From Artocarpus heterophyllus (Eukaryota; Streptophyta; Magnoliopsida; Rosales; Moraceae): a DNA stretch of 64,000 bases. The notes beneath the pieces are model-generated. The model saw only the letters and a program-made list of their open reading frames with translations. It searched no databases and had not been told where the DNA came from. Below, piece after piece: positions 1 through 9,528 of this stretch. How positions within the stretch are numbered: the stretch's first letter is position 1; each line of letters opens with the position of its first letter. Where the stretch lies: positions 33,236,062 to 33,300,061 of the forward strand of contig CM046350.1 of NCBI GenBank assembly GCA_025403435.1. The letters run 5' to 3'. The translations under genes were made by a program, and so were the position numbers.

Positions 1-1474
1 TTCTAGACCCCTTCGGCCCTATTGCCCTTAGACCCGTACGGTCTTTTGGTCATTTTACCCTCCAAACAAGACTCACATTGAGGTATAGATTCCACCTTTA
101 AGTGACTTAAAGGTCCATCCCTTACCAACCTTTGAATCCTATTTAGGTTAATATGGCCAAGGCGCAAATGCCAAAGATAAGTCTTATTAGAGTGAGAAGT
201 TTTAAGTCTTTTTGAGTCATTATCATTTATCTCAGCATTAAGCAACAGGTCCATCTTAGGTTTGATAAAATATAGATTATTTTGCATCCATCCAGAACAG
301 ATAAAAGATTTGTTTTTACGAATCACCACTTTTTCATTAAAAGATACCACGTAGGAGTCTTTAAATAAAGAAGATACAGAAATTAAATTCCTTTTAAATT
401 TAGGAACATAAAAACAATCTCGCAAAATTAAACTCCTATTATTATCAAAATAAAGATGGACATCTCCCACTGCTTCCGCTGAGACCAAGGATCCATCGCC
501 CATCCGAAGCGTTAAGTCTTCACGAAGTAGACTTCTCGTTTCTTTGAATCCCTGCAGAGAAACACAAACATGATTAGTTGCACCGGAATCTATGACCCAA
601 ATGTCACTGGATTCCTCAACCAAACAAGTTTCTAAATATAGAAGATCACACCTACCTCCCTTGGAAAGGAAGTCCTTGCAATGCTTCTTTATATGCCCGA
701 CCTTTCCACAAAAGAAGCACTTAAGCTTCTTTGGGTTCTTCTTCTTCTTCTTCTTGCTCTTGGTAGCAATAGGAATAGAAGACTTCCCACTTTTGGCCCG
801 TTGCTTCTTTCCATTCCCAGAGTTAGGATTGGAACCAGAAGCAGCTACCATATTGGCCTCTCCACCAGCAGGAGACTCCCTGATCAGCAGTTCAAACTCT
901 TGTAATTGTTTCATCAGTTCTGTCAAGGTCATATCCCGTCTATTGCTTAGATTAAAAGTAGCTCTAAACGGAATAAATTCCTTAGACAGAGTCTCAAAGA
1001 CCATAGTCATCTGAGTTTCAGCATCGATGTCGGCTCCATTGGTTTGAGCCTCAGCGAGGTAACCCATGACCAACATCATGTGCTCCTTTACAGATGTCCC
1101 CGGTCTCTGTCTACAGTTTAAGAGTTTCCGAAGCGCTCCTTGCCGCTTTGTTATGGCCTGGCCTCCAAACATGTCCTCAAGATTATCCAAGATCTGCTTC
1201 GCAGTCTCATAATCCTGATGTTGAGCCTGCAGCACGTTATTCATGCTAGCCATAACATAGCAGCGGGCCTGATCATTAGCATCTTTCCAACGGTCGTACG
1301 CTTGGAATTGCTCATTACTTGAGTCTCCGTAGGCTCGGGAGGACAAGAAGTTGTCAGAACATATTTCAGTTTCTCAAAGGAAAGGACGATGTCCAGGTTC
1401 CGTTTCCAATCATTATAGTTCTCACCGGTTAATTGGTTTTTGTCAAGTATCGATGATAAAGCGTTTTTAGACAT
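1..1474 (-). pseudogene. copia A gag-protease-preintegrase, frameshifted
   Basis: This is the start of a copia polyprotein. The likely start codon is at 1474, giving MSKNALSSILDKNQLTGENY, a typical copia gag N-terminus, followed by a UBN2-type capsid region. A frameshift near 1330 separates the N-terminus from the longer open frame that ends at 3. Visible in order are the CCHC zinc knuckle CFFCGKVGHIKKHC (about 660-715), after a lysine-rich stretch; the aspartic protease motif WVIDSGATNHVC (about 570-600), with catalytic DSG intact; and a GAG-pre-integrase domain with WHLRLGHINLNR and paired Cys (CESCLEGK, about 50-100). Copy B has the same architecture and is more decayed. Integrase, RT and RNase H lie beyond the left edge. 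The function was particle structure and polyprotein processing; this copy cannot make the full protein because of the frameshift. Confidence 0.9.
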
Positions 1475-3117
1475 TTTCAATCTACAATAAAGAATCATAT
1501 ACCAAACATAAGCAAACATATATAATAATTTAGTAAGTTAACACAATCATGTAAAATCATACAAATGTGTTTATGTGTCAAAACCTTGAAAATATCACAA
1601 CCTTACAACGATAATTCCCAACTCAGAATTCAACAAGCTCCTAGGGGAGTCATGCCAAATTCAATCAGGAACACGGATCCCCTCCTGATTAATATATGCC
1701 ATCCAGGACCCGTATGATCCAGCATATACTAATAATCGTTTCTTTGGCCATTAATTTTATTAACAGAGCTCCTAGGGGAGGTTAATAATAAAGTTAACGT
1801 GAGTGTATAACCACCGTTTTAATATTTTATCCATGATTTATAATCACCACCTAGGGGTGTGCAACCATAAATCATACTAAAATACCTTATCCTTTCAGAG
1901 ATCCAATCTGGTACATGATAGAAATCCCTTCCTAGGGGTTGGGACCATCATGTTCTTCCTATGGACCAACGATGGAGGCCTTAGGTTCTCTCTTCGAAAA
2001 CCTTCTCCCACTCAATCTTTTGAAGTCAAGGTTTTATTTTAAAATTATGCATGAACAATTTTAATATGAGCGGCACTCCCTATTCTATATGACATGTTAT
2101 CAATATACATGGTAAATCATATTATAATGCAGACAAGCAAAGCAATCAAGCAAAGCTACAAGCATAATAATAATAACCGTAATATTATGGTTCCACCCTA
2201 GAGAATAGAAAAAATAAGATTACAAGAGAATAATCGAGACATTTATCGATTCTTCATCCTTGAATCCTCAAGCTGTATCCTTCTTCATGTAATATCCATC
2301 TTCAAGTCCTCAATCCCGTATGAATCGAACACTTCATATTTCCGGTCATATCCAAATTTAATGTTTCTCAGAATCGTCCCAAAAATAAAATTAAAACTGC
2401 ACTGAAAAAATCGCACCTTTTCTGGACGCCTGGCAGCTCTCGGTCGGCAGGCCGATCTGGGTGATCGGTCTGCCGATCATGGTGGTTCGGCCTGCCGAAC
2501 ATGAAGGTTCGGCCTGCCGGCAGAGCACCAAAATTTCTGCCCCACTGTCGGCCTGCCGGACCGTACGTCCGGCCTGCCGATCTGTGACCTTCGGCCTGCC
2601 GAACTGTGAGGTCCGGCATGCCGACCGAGCAGAAAACCCTTAATCCAGAAAATACAATTTTAATGCAATTCATCAATTTTATTTTCAACAATTCAAAAAC
2701 ATAAAATTAGAGACTCAGGAAATACCTGGAGGCGCCATCATCTATCTTCAAGATCCGACTTCTCGTTCCGTCTTCTCCGAATAATTATTTAATTACAAAA
2801 TTCTTACAAATTAAATAATAATTCCTAGACGGAGATGATAGTCCGCCATCTAATTACATGAAAAACTTAGATACACATTCTAACCTCTAAGGAACCATAA
2901 CCGGTATTAATTAATTAATAAATAATTAAACAACATTTTAATCAACCATAATTAATTAATAAACATTCACCATATAATCCATGACAACATATATATTATA
3001 TAGAAACCTAGAGTGCCATCTCTCTATAAAATTTAATTCAAGCATTGGAGAGATTAAGATCACAAAATTTATGCATATAACATGATCACAAACTTGCAAA
3101 TTTATGTAAAAAACCTC
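1475..3117 (-). other. copia A 5' untranslated leader
   Basis: This is about 1.64 kb of non-coding RNA leader between the gag start and the primer binding site. Its distal part (2440-2632) carries the palindromic array listed separately. The stretch 1500-2400 contains several copies of CTCCTAGGGG or CCTAGGGG (near 1640, 1770, 1850, 1930) followed by short variable text. I see no coding potential. The colinear leader in copy B (16794-18489) aligns throughout, so this is a family feature. Confidence 0.7.
2440..2632. repeat. array of eight TCGGCCTGCCGA palindromes (copia A leader)
   Basis: Eight imperfect copies of a 16-bp palindrome, consensus GTTCGGCCTGCCGAAC (7-bp arms around a 2-bp centre), are spaced about 20-30 bp apart. 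Variants begin GATCGG, TCCGG or GTCGG. The intervening text is not conserved. The same motif recurs inside this element's LTR (3648-3740), in the leaders of B (17758-17976) and F (50476-50545 and 63637-63730), and in an unrelated gypsy solo LTR (36486-36660). The array is very CpG-rich compared with its surroundings. Confidence 0.85.
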
Positions 3118-3130
3118 GGCTCTGATACCA
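3118..3130 (-). promoter_or_regulatory. primer binding site, initiator Met-tRNA type
   Basis: The minus strand reads TGGTATCAGAGCC, complementary to the 3' end of plant initiator Met-tRNA, two bases after the LTR end CCAACA. This fixes the element's orientation and the LTR boundary at 3133. Confidence 0.92.
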
Positions 3131-3647
3131 ATTGTTGGAAACAAAGTGCGCAGCGAAATTTTTAAAATTTTTTCATCAGAGTATTTTCCAAAACACAAGT
3201 TTGACATGTTATATGTATAAATTAAACAGATCTTACTAACCTCAGTATGCCGAAGAACCTCCGCGACCTGTGTAGAGAAGTAACGTTCCAGAAGAGCCTC
3301 AACCAACTGGTCTTCTTTGCTATTCTCTATCCACAACCGGAGTGAGTGTGGGCTCACACGTACAGCTCTTCCACCGGTGGCTCTCCTTCCAACCAATAGA
3401 GAGAACCCAAAGCTAGTGTTCGTGATTTGTGAACAAAAGCTCTCAGGGAGTTTTCAGATGCTCACTAGAAGAGTATCACTTTTAATCTCTCAAATTGATC
3501 TGAGTAAATCATTAGACTCACTCCCTTTTTATACCTATTGGTCCTTGGGGTCAGTCCATATCAGATTAGGTCTCAAAAATCGAAACAGAATCAAGTTCGG
3601 ATCAATATCTGATAAGATACGCGTGAAAAACGCGTAATCTTAGCTGT

Positions 3648-3740
3648 CGCGGTCGGCATGCCGAACTGTGAGATAGGCAGGCCGAACTGGCCAGTTCGGC
3701 AGGCCGAACTTTCTGATCGGCAGGCCGAACTGCCGAGAAA
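3648..3740. repeat. four-copy GGCAGGCCGAAC palindrome cluster in LTR A
   Basis: Four variants of the leader palindrome, for example GTTCGGCAGGCCGAAC, lie within the LTR upstream of the leader array. Equivalent clusters occur at 19018-19110 (decayed), 49370-49455 and 54556-54602. Position within the LTR is conserved, so the cluster predates the divergence of these copies. Confidence 0.8.
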
Positions 3741-4294
3741 AAATCTCCGCGAATCTTTTATTTTCCACCCGAGATTCTAAAGGATAAAGTCTCAGTTTTG
3801 ATTCAAATAGCCCAATAGAAAAGATATCTGATCAAAACAAACTTTATCAAGATAATCTCTAAGAAAATAAATCAATTCACAATAATTCTACAAGTTTATC
3901 TTGTTCTAATTGTCCAAAATTAAAACAACCGATAAACAGACAAGAATTATCCGAACGCCATAATTCAACAAGTTCATCTTGAACTAATTTCTTACATAAT
4001 TAATTCAACCGATAAACAGACATGAATTATTTGATTCTTATAAATTTTAAACCAATCTGATAAATCCGACATAAGTCACCAATTATTGGAAAAGCACGCC
4101 GTGTCGTTACAGGATTTTGTGAGCTAGCAAAGGGGACCAAAATGGACCTATAAAGTTCAAGCTCATGATAACTATGAAACCCAATATCCCAGATATACAT
4201 TTCACAATTATCAACTCCAACGCTACTCCATTAAAAGCTTGGAGCTGCACTCTCGAACTTTATAGAATTACGAAGCTCGTGTAGCTAAGTCTCC

Positions 4295-4558
4295 ATGACA
4301 TATCATAGTGTATCGCATCCCCATATGATCATCCATAATCGGCTTAAGGACAAGTTCTGTCTTACCTTCCCGATTATTTTTATCTTACGTTCCATTGTCT
4401 CACCATTAGAAAACTTACCATCTAAAGATAGTATACCATTCGGTTACACCTATGTATCCAAATGGTTGAGCGCTCCAGTTTTCCAATTACAGGACAACGC
4501 ATATAAGAGGATATCATTACTCCTAAAGAGGAGCTATGGATTCCATATCTATGAATAA
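4295..4558 (+). other. antisense 87-codon open frame within copia LTR
   Basis: This open frame runs opposite to the element's transcription, starting MTYHSVSHPHMIIHNRLKDK. The colinear frame in the solo LTR (55161-55424) is the same length, with an identical C-terminal half ending SLLLKRSYGFHIYE. In copy B the frame is interrupted. I recognise no domain. Chance preservation between young copies is the default explanation. Confidence 0.3.
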
Positions 4559-5164
4559 CAAGTCTACGCTACCAAGAGTCATGCCTCCAACGTACCGGCA
4601 TGCATGCCACTATAGAGATGTGGGAGTCACCCATTGGTACATCAAAAGACACAAGTCGAGACAACGGGCCCATTATTCATCTCAGGATTAAGATACAATA
4701 CAAATGATTGTCTAAAGTGAATCGATTTGACAAGACAGAATTATTAATCCAAATCAATTCACTTTATGTCCCGATCCAACACATCGTCACCTATGACAAT
4801 GCGCCAATGTTTCTATTCACGGAGTCCAACTCCGATGGCCAAGACAAACCATCTCCCAAAAGGGATATAGACAACATAACAATCTTTACATGAATAAAGC
4901 GCCCAACTTTATTCCCTCGATTGCGGATCATATATTTTAGACCATCACCTTAAGAGTCGTGTCTACCGCATAATCATCCCATCATATGCCCAACTCTTAA
5001 GGTTTAGACTGATAGTCTCAGACTACTGTTTGCTTATCATACATTCAACAAATATGAACGTAAAGAGGACAATATTTGGTATATATAAATGAATAAATTC
5101 TTTATTGATAAAAATGTCTCCAAAAACGTATTACATTTTTACTCCTTAGAGCATACATGTCTAA

Positions 5165-6480
5165 GCTCTACTGACCATTTGGCCATGTGGCCCGATATCT
5201 CCAGGCTCTGCAGTACTTGCCGGAGAGGGAACTTGGTCGGGACCTTTATGGTGTGGCCCTAGAAGTACGGTCTCAACTTGCGAGCCAAAGTAATTAAGGC
5301 AAATGCCAACTTCTCGAGGGGCGGGTACCGTTCCTCGGCACCCTAAAATGCATGACTGGTATAATAGACGGGCTTTTGTGCTCCATCTTCTTCTCAGACT
5401 AGGACCGAGCTAACGGCTTTCTTGGACACGTCTAGATAAACAGTTAAAACCTCACCGAGCAAAGGTTAGAATAGGAGCGGGGGTGTGGCTAAATATTTCT
5501 TTAGGCTTTGGAAAGCTTCCTCACACTCCCTACTCCATTCAAACCTCCCCTTGAGCGCCTTAAAAAATAGATGGCAGTTGTCGGTGGCCCGGGAGACAAA
5601 TCTCGAAAGAGCCGCTATCATGCTGGTGAGCCGTTACACATCCTTTATAGTCCAAGGAGAATGCATGTCGATAATTGCCTAGGCCTTTGCTGGGTTAACC
5701 TCAATGCCTCGTTGGTTGACCAAAAATTTGAGGAATTTTCCCGAGCTTACACCAAACGCACACTTCACCAGGTTGAGTTTCATCCCATGTTCCTGGAGAA
5801 TATCGAAGCTTGCTCAGAGATCGGCCATGTGGTCTTCTGCTTGGATAGATTTTACTAGCATGTCCTCCACGTAGACATCCATTGTTTTGTCGATCAGCCA
5901 GGCAAACATTTTGTTGACAAGGCACTGGTATGTAGCCTTGGCATTCTTTAGTCCGAAAGGCATTACCACATAGTAGTATAGGCCTTGGTTGGTAACAAAA
6001 ATTGTCTTTGCTTGATCTTCCTCGGCTATCCTTATCTAGTTGTACTCGGAATAGGCGTCCATGAAGCTCAAGAGCTTATGGCCGGTAGTGGCATCGACGA
6101 GCTGATCTATCCGAGAAAGTGGAAAGTAATTCTTTAGGCAGGCCTTGTTAAGGTCGGTGTAATCGATATAGACTTGCCATTTGTCGTTTGCCTTTTTGAG
6201 TAGAATGATGTTTGCTAACCACTCTGGATATTTAAGCTTCTTGATGAAACCAACATTGAGGAGCTTTTGGACTTCTTCGTCTATAGCAGCGTACCTTTCT
6301 GGGTTGAAGGCTCTTCTATTATGTATCACCGACCTGTGGTCGGGTCAAATGTTGAGTCGATGACTTATCACACTTAGGTCAATGCCTAGCATATCTTCAT
6401 GGGACCACGCAAACACATCCCAATACTCAATAAGAAGCCTTTCCAAGTCTGCCCAGATCTCAGGTCTTAGTTGGATCCGA
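5165..6480 (-). pseudogene. Tat-like gypsy reverse transcriptase-RNase H, broken
   Basis: Minus-strand fragments read in order: EYWDVFAWSHEDML (the linker before RT, near 6400); the open frame at 6036-6329 with the RT palm opening (NPERYAAIDEEVQKLL, then the FMDAYSEYN motif, normally F.DAYSGYNQI); YVEDMLVKS near 5860; and an RNase H segment with ERYPPLEKLAFALI near 5300 that ends at the copia A LTR inside a KWSVEL motif. The YVDD catalytic box has become YVED. Several in-frame stops and at least one frameshift separate these pieces. The enzyme would have copied element RNA into DNA in the virus-like particle; this copy cannot. Confidence 0.85.
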
Positions 6481-7315
6481 GTTAGATGGTGCGTTCAGAC
6501 CTCGCGGGGTCTAAATAGAACGGCACCAAGTCCTCGACTGGGGTAGCCCTCACCTCTACCTCGGGCAGTCCGGGGTCGAGATCGAACAGTATTTTAGGTG
6601 TCGAGTTGGCAGACAGGTCCACCTTGTCAACTGTGAAGATAGCCAAGATGCCTAAATGCTGAGCCGTCGTAGAGCTTACGGCATTGGCGTAGCACGCTCG
6701 GGAATCCTTCTGCAAAGAGCGAATTACTCCGACCCCATCTTAAGTTGGGAATTTCATGGCCAGGTGATATGTGAAGACCACGGCCTTCAATGGATTAAGT
6801 GTCAGGCGGCCGACGATGATGTTGTATTGAGATGGCTTGTCGACGACCCGAGTGATCCGAGCAGCTCCTTCTCCAAAAGTCACGGGCAGGCTGACTTTTC
6901 CCATTGCTCGGACACATTCTCCTGTGAAGCCATAAAGCGGGGTCCGGACTGGGAACAAAGGGGCATTGCTAATTTTCAGCCTATCAAAGGCTTGTTTAAA
7001 GAGGATGTCGGCTGAGCTACCATTTTTGATTAAAACTTGCCGTACTACGTTGTTGGCAATGGGCAGGTCACACATGAGAGCGTCATTGTGCGGATGGATT
7101 AACTGGTCCGCTTCCTCCTCGGTGAACGTGATTGGGATATCTTCTTGGCGACATATTTTGTTAACATGCTCGGACATGTTTATGAATTCGCCTTGTTTGA
7201 TCAGCCAAGTTTCTCTAACATACGACCGTCATCCACTCGATGTGTCCCCGGTGACAGGCCCGTCGAAGATCGTATGAACGATGTTTGGGGGTTTCGAGGT
7301 GTTCCCACAGTCGGT
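6481..7315 (-). pseudogene. Tat-like gypsy aspartic protease region, catalytic Asp lost
   Basis: The long minus-strand open frame (6740-7177) carries the protease core in the context RQVLIKNGSSADILF. Tat proteases have an Asp at the first residue of the NGSS motif (D-N/D-G-S), and here a Lys codon stands in its place. The segment downstream (6482-6715), ending in LVPFYLDPARSERTI, is the linker leading into RT and is separated by stops. This copy should lack protease activity even apart from the stop codons. Confidence 0.7.
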
Positions 7316-8862
7316 TCAGGAGCGATTCGGTACATCTTGGCTCAGTAGATCGTTTCTTCCTATGGTAGAACCCAGGGTTATAACTTGCTCAACAAATTCT
7401 CTTAAATGACCTTCTCGAACAAGCCTTTCAATTTGGTCCTTCAGTTGGATGCATTCACGGGTGTTGTGCCCCACATCCTTGTGAAACTTGCAATACCTCG
7501 CTTGATCCCGCTTTGCTTTATTGCCTCTAAGTTTTGGTGGTGGTACCAGCAGGTTCCTGCTACCTACCTGGGCAAGCACCTCGTCGATGGTCGCCACCAA
7601 AGGTGTGTAGCTTTGAAACTTACCGGTCGGTGCTTTTGGCTTTTCAGATTTCTTCTCCTTATGTTTCTTGCTCTGCTTGGTAGTGTTCTGCTCCAGTGCC
7701 TTCTTTTGCTTCTTATCCTTCTTTGTTCCGCTCAAGCAGGCCTCTTCCTTGCAGCTTTTCATGTATTCGACGGCGTCGGTGTGCCTTTGGGTGTAGCCGA
7801 GCATTTGTGAAAAAGTGCTCGTTGCTCGAAGGCCAACGACCAGGTCAGTTTTTTGTCTTGGAGGCCCCTACAAAAATATGTTTGAGGGTCTCATCTTTGA
7901 CGTGCTTGACCTCTAGAGCTGCCCAGGTGAACCGGTTAATGAAATCTCAAACGTTGTCGTCCCCTTATTTGGCAGCATATAGATATGTAATCTCTTTCCG
8001 CTGTGTTTTTGTTGTAGAAATGCTGACGAGAAGGCGTCGGCCAACTGTTGAAAAGAAGAGATAGAAGATGGCTTAAGCCTTCGGAACCATTGCCGAGCAG
8101 GCCCAATCAGGGTCAGTGAAAAGGCTTTGTACATTGCTGCGTCGCTGGCATTTTGGAGGAGCATGTGCCCTCGTAATAGCTCGACATGCTCGTCCGCATC
8201 CACAGTCCCGTCATAGGGTTTGATCTGTGGAACCTTAAACTTAGGCGACATAAGGGCTCGCATGACGGTGTCTGGGAAAGGAGGATCTAAGGCTCCTGCC
8301 TCGTCTAGGCCGAAGCGGTTATTTCAGATTTCATCGATTTGTCGCTGTAGTGCCCGAAACTGGCGACTGTTTGTGTCTTCGGGTAGTTCGACCCTATAGG
8401 GTACTCCACCCTCGACACAATCACCAGCTCCAGGCTGGCGATTTTGGCGTGCTTCCCCGTGGTGCCCGAGTCGGTCAAATATTGAGGCTCGGGAACCTTG
8501 AGAAGACGGCACCCGTGCTACTTGGGGGTCGAGATGACCTTATTGGACCAATCGGTTGTTGGCCAGGTACCACGCGTGGACCCTCTTGAGCACTCAGAAT
8601 CAGTCTCTTCAAGGTCGACCGCATCCTGTCCTACACGACCTCTGACCTGGTCAACCGGGGCTGGAGGTGACAGGGCAACCGTGCTTCCCTGCCCCTTAGA
8701 CTAGGATCTTGTGGCTCGGGGGCGGCCTTTAGGTTTCTTGTGTTTGACTGTCGATTTCTTGCATCGCCTGACCCCTCCTGTCTGGCGGCATCATCTCTAG
8801 CGTTCCCTCAAGTCACCATCTCGGATCTCAAAGGTAAGGTGGCTGGTGTTGAGTGAAGGCAT
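7316..8862 (-). pseudogene. Tat-like gypsy gag, broken
   Basis: The likely start is Met at 8862 (MPSLNTSHLTFEIRDGD), 26 bases inside the 5' LTR end at 8888, with an in-frame stop about 20 codons later. The N-terminal low-complexity part continues in another frame (8324-8512), ending RQFRALQRQIDEI. The Retrotrans_gag capsid domain lies at 7913-8263 (MRALMSPKFKVPQIKPYDG, then GPARQWFRRLKPSSI). The C-terminal part (7316-7804) has a lysine-rich segment and a zinc-finger-like motif, CKFHKDVGHNTREC, before LVREGHLREFV. At least three frame changes are visible. Gag formed the particle shell; this copy is non-functional. Confidence 0.8.
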
Positions 8863-8869
8863 AGGTGCC

Positions 8870-8887
8870 CTCCTTCTAACGCCAAAA
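8870..8887 (-). promoter_or_regulatory. primer binding site of Tat-like element
   Basis: The minus strand reads TTTTGGCGTTAGAAGGAG immediately after the LTR end ATCAACA. TTTGGCG is the usual start of the primer site in Tat-type elements. I do not assign the tRNA with confidence. Confidence 0.65.
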
Positions 8888-9528
8888 TGTTGATACTTAC
8901 CGTGACCCGGCGTCAGATCAACACCACATGCGGCTGCACACGGTCTGACTCTTCCCTGGCTCGTCTCTGCCTGGCCTGTTGTACCTGCGATAAGAGGAGG
9001 GGCACTTCGGAGGTTAGAGTAAGGATTCAGTCAAAGAACAAGGGCTCTCCGATGCTCAAGGCAAGGGGTTGCTCGATAGAGGACGGAAGCTTGTTAGGCG
9101 GGAAGGAGTCTCTATCTCTAGAATGCAATAAATGCATCATATTTATCGGTTACTACTTGGACTGGGTGTCAACTGGGTTTTGCCCACAACCCGGGTGTCA
9201 TATCAAGACGTGTCAGGCAGTTGGTGACAAGTGTCACGTTCCCTCGTCGATGGATTAGATTCCATCGGACGGTGAGTTATTTGCCGTTTGTTAGTCTATA
9301 GTGGCGAGTAGTAGTTCGCTTGTGAGTGAGATTAATCCGACCCGAGCTAGTGCATAATCCGAGGTGGCATCCTGCTTAAGGTGCAACCTCGGAGGCCCTA
9401 AGAAGCACTTCGGATAGTGCACATGTTGCGTCAGGGTCGATAGCATGCTCCTTGGAGGCTCTGCCGAGCTATTTAGCCTACCACTGAAGTTTGTCGCCTC
9501 GACGGTGGCGCCGAGCTCACCCTCAACA
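8888..9528 (-). repeat. 5' LTR of Tat-like gypsy element
   Basis: A 641-bp LTR is bounded by TGTTGA at 8888 and TCAACA at 9528 (a 6-bp terminal inverted repeat) and lies next to the primer site. The flanking five bases on the right are GACGG. The matching target duplication would be beyond the left edge, so it cannot be checked here. Confidence 0.75.

Larger units (their letters stand above)
1..5164 (-). mobile_element. Ty1/copia element A, 5' half
   Basis: This is the 5' portion of a copia LTR retrotransposon read on the minus strand. In order it has a 5' LTR (3133-5164), a primer binding site, a long non-coding leader, and gag, protease and the GAG-pre-integrase domain, and then it leaves the window at position 1. 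Elements B (13631-20524), F (47941 onward) and the solo LTR at 54032-56034 belong to the same family, judged by shared LTR and leader sequence. The right LTR edge abuts Tat-like gypsy pol, and both are on the minus strand. The simplest reading is that A inserted into the gypsy element, whose integrase and 3' LTR should then lie left of this window. The last two LTR bases (CA) appear lost or mutated at the junction. Confidence 0.9.
3133..5164 (-). repeat. 5' LTR of copia A
   Basis: This LTR of about 2.03 kb begins TGTTGGAA on the plus strand and ends in CATGTCTAA, where complete relatives end TCTAACA (20524) or TCCAACA (56034). It aligns along its length with the LTRs at 18505-20524, 47941-49974 (inverted) and 54032-56034. 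It contains a four-copy palindrome cluster (3648-3740) and a degenerate TATA region near 3525, matching TATAAAAA in copy B and TATAAATA in copy F. An antisense open frame at 4295-4558 is shared with the solo LTR. Confidence 0.9.
5165..9528 (-). mobile_element. Tat-like Ty3/gypsy element, 5' part
   Basis: This degenerate Ty3/gypsy element reads on the minus strand: 5' LTR (8888-9528), primer site, gag, protease, then reverse transcriptase and RNase H up to the copia A junction. The gag motif KFKVPQIKPYDG, the protease context IxxGSSADILF and the RT order are those of the Tat lineage of plant gypsy elements. Stops and frameshifts are spread throughout. The integrase and 3' LTR are not in the window and are expected on the far side of copia A. 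Confidence 0.85.

Noticed and set aside
592..1014. Plus-strand 140-codon open frame over the zinc-knuckle region
   Set aside because: It is the antisense shadow of copia gag/protease; the minus strand has the CCHC and DSG motifs.
2440..2632. CRISPR-like array of short palindromic repeats
   Set aside because: The units are degenerate, spacing is irregular, the array lies in a retrotransposon leader in eukaryotic DNA, and no cas-like gene exists.
2956..3396. Minus-strand 146-codon frame crossing the leader, primer site and LTR edge (and its relative at 53998-54306)
   Set aside because: It crosses the LTR boundary and non-coding leader, has no domain, and similarity between copies follows LTR homology.
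8888..8900. Splice donor GGTAAGTAT on the minus strand at the Tat-like LTR end
   Set aside because: It matches a donor consensus, but it forms the LTR 3' end next to the primer site; no acceptor could be paired with it.
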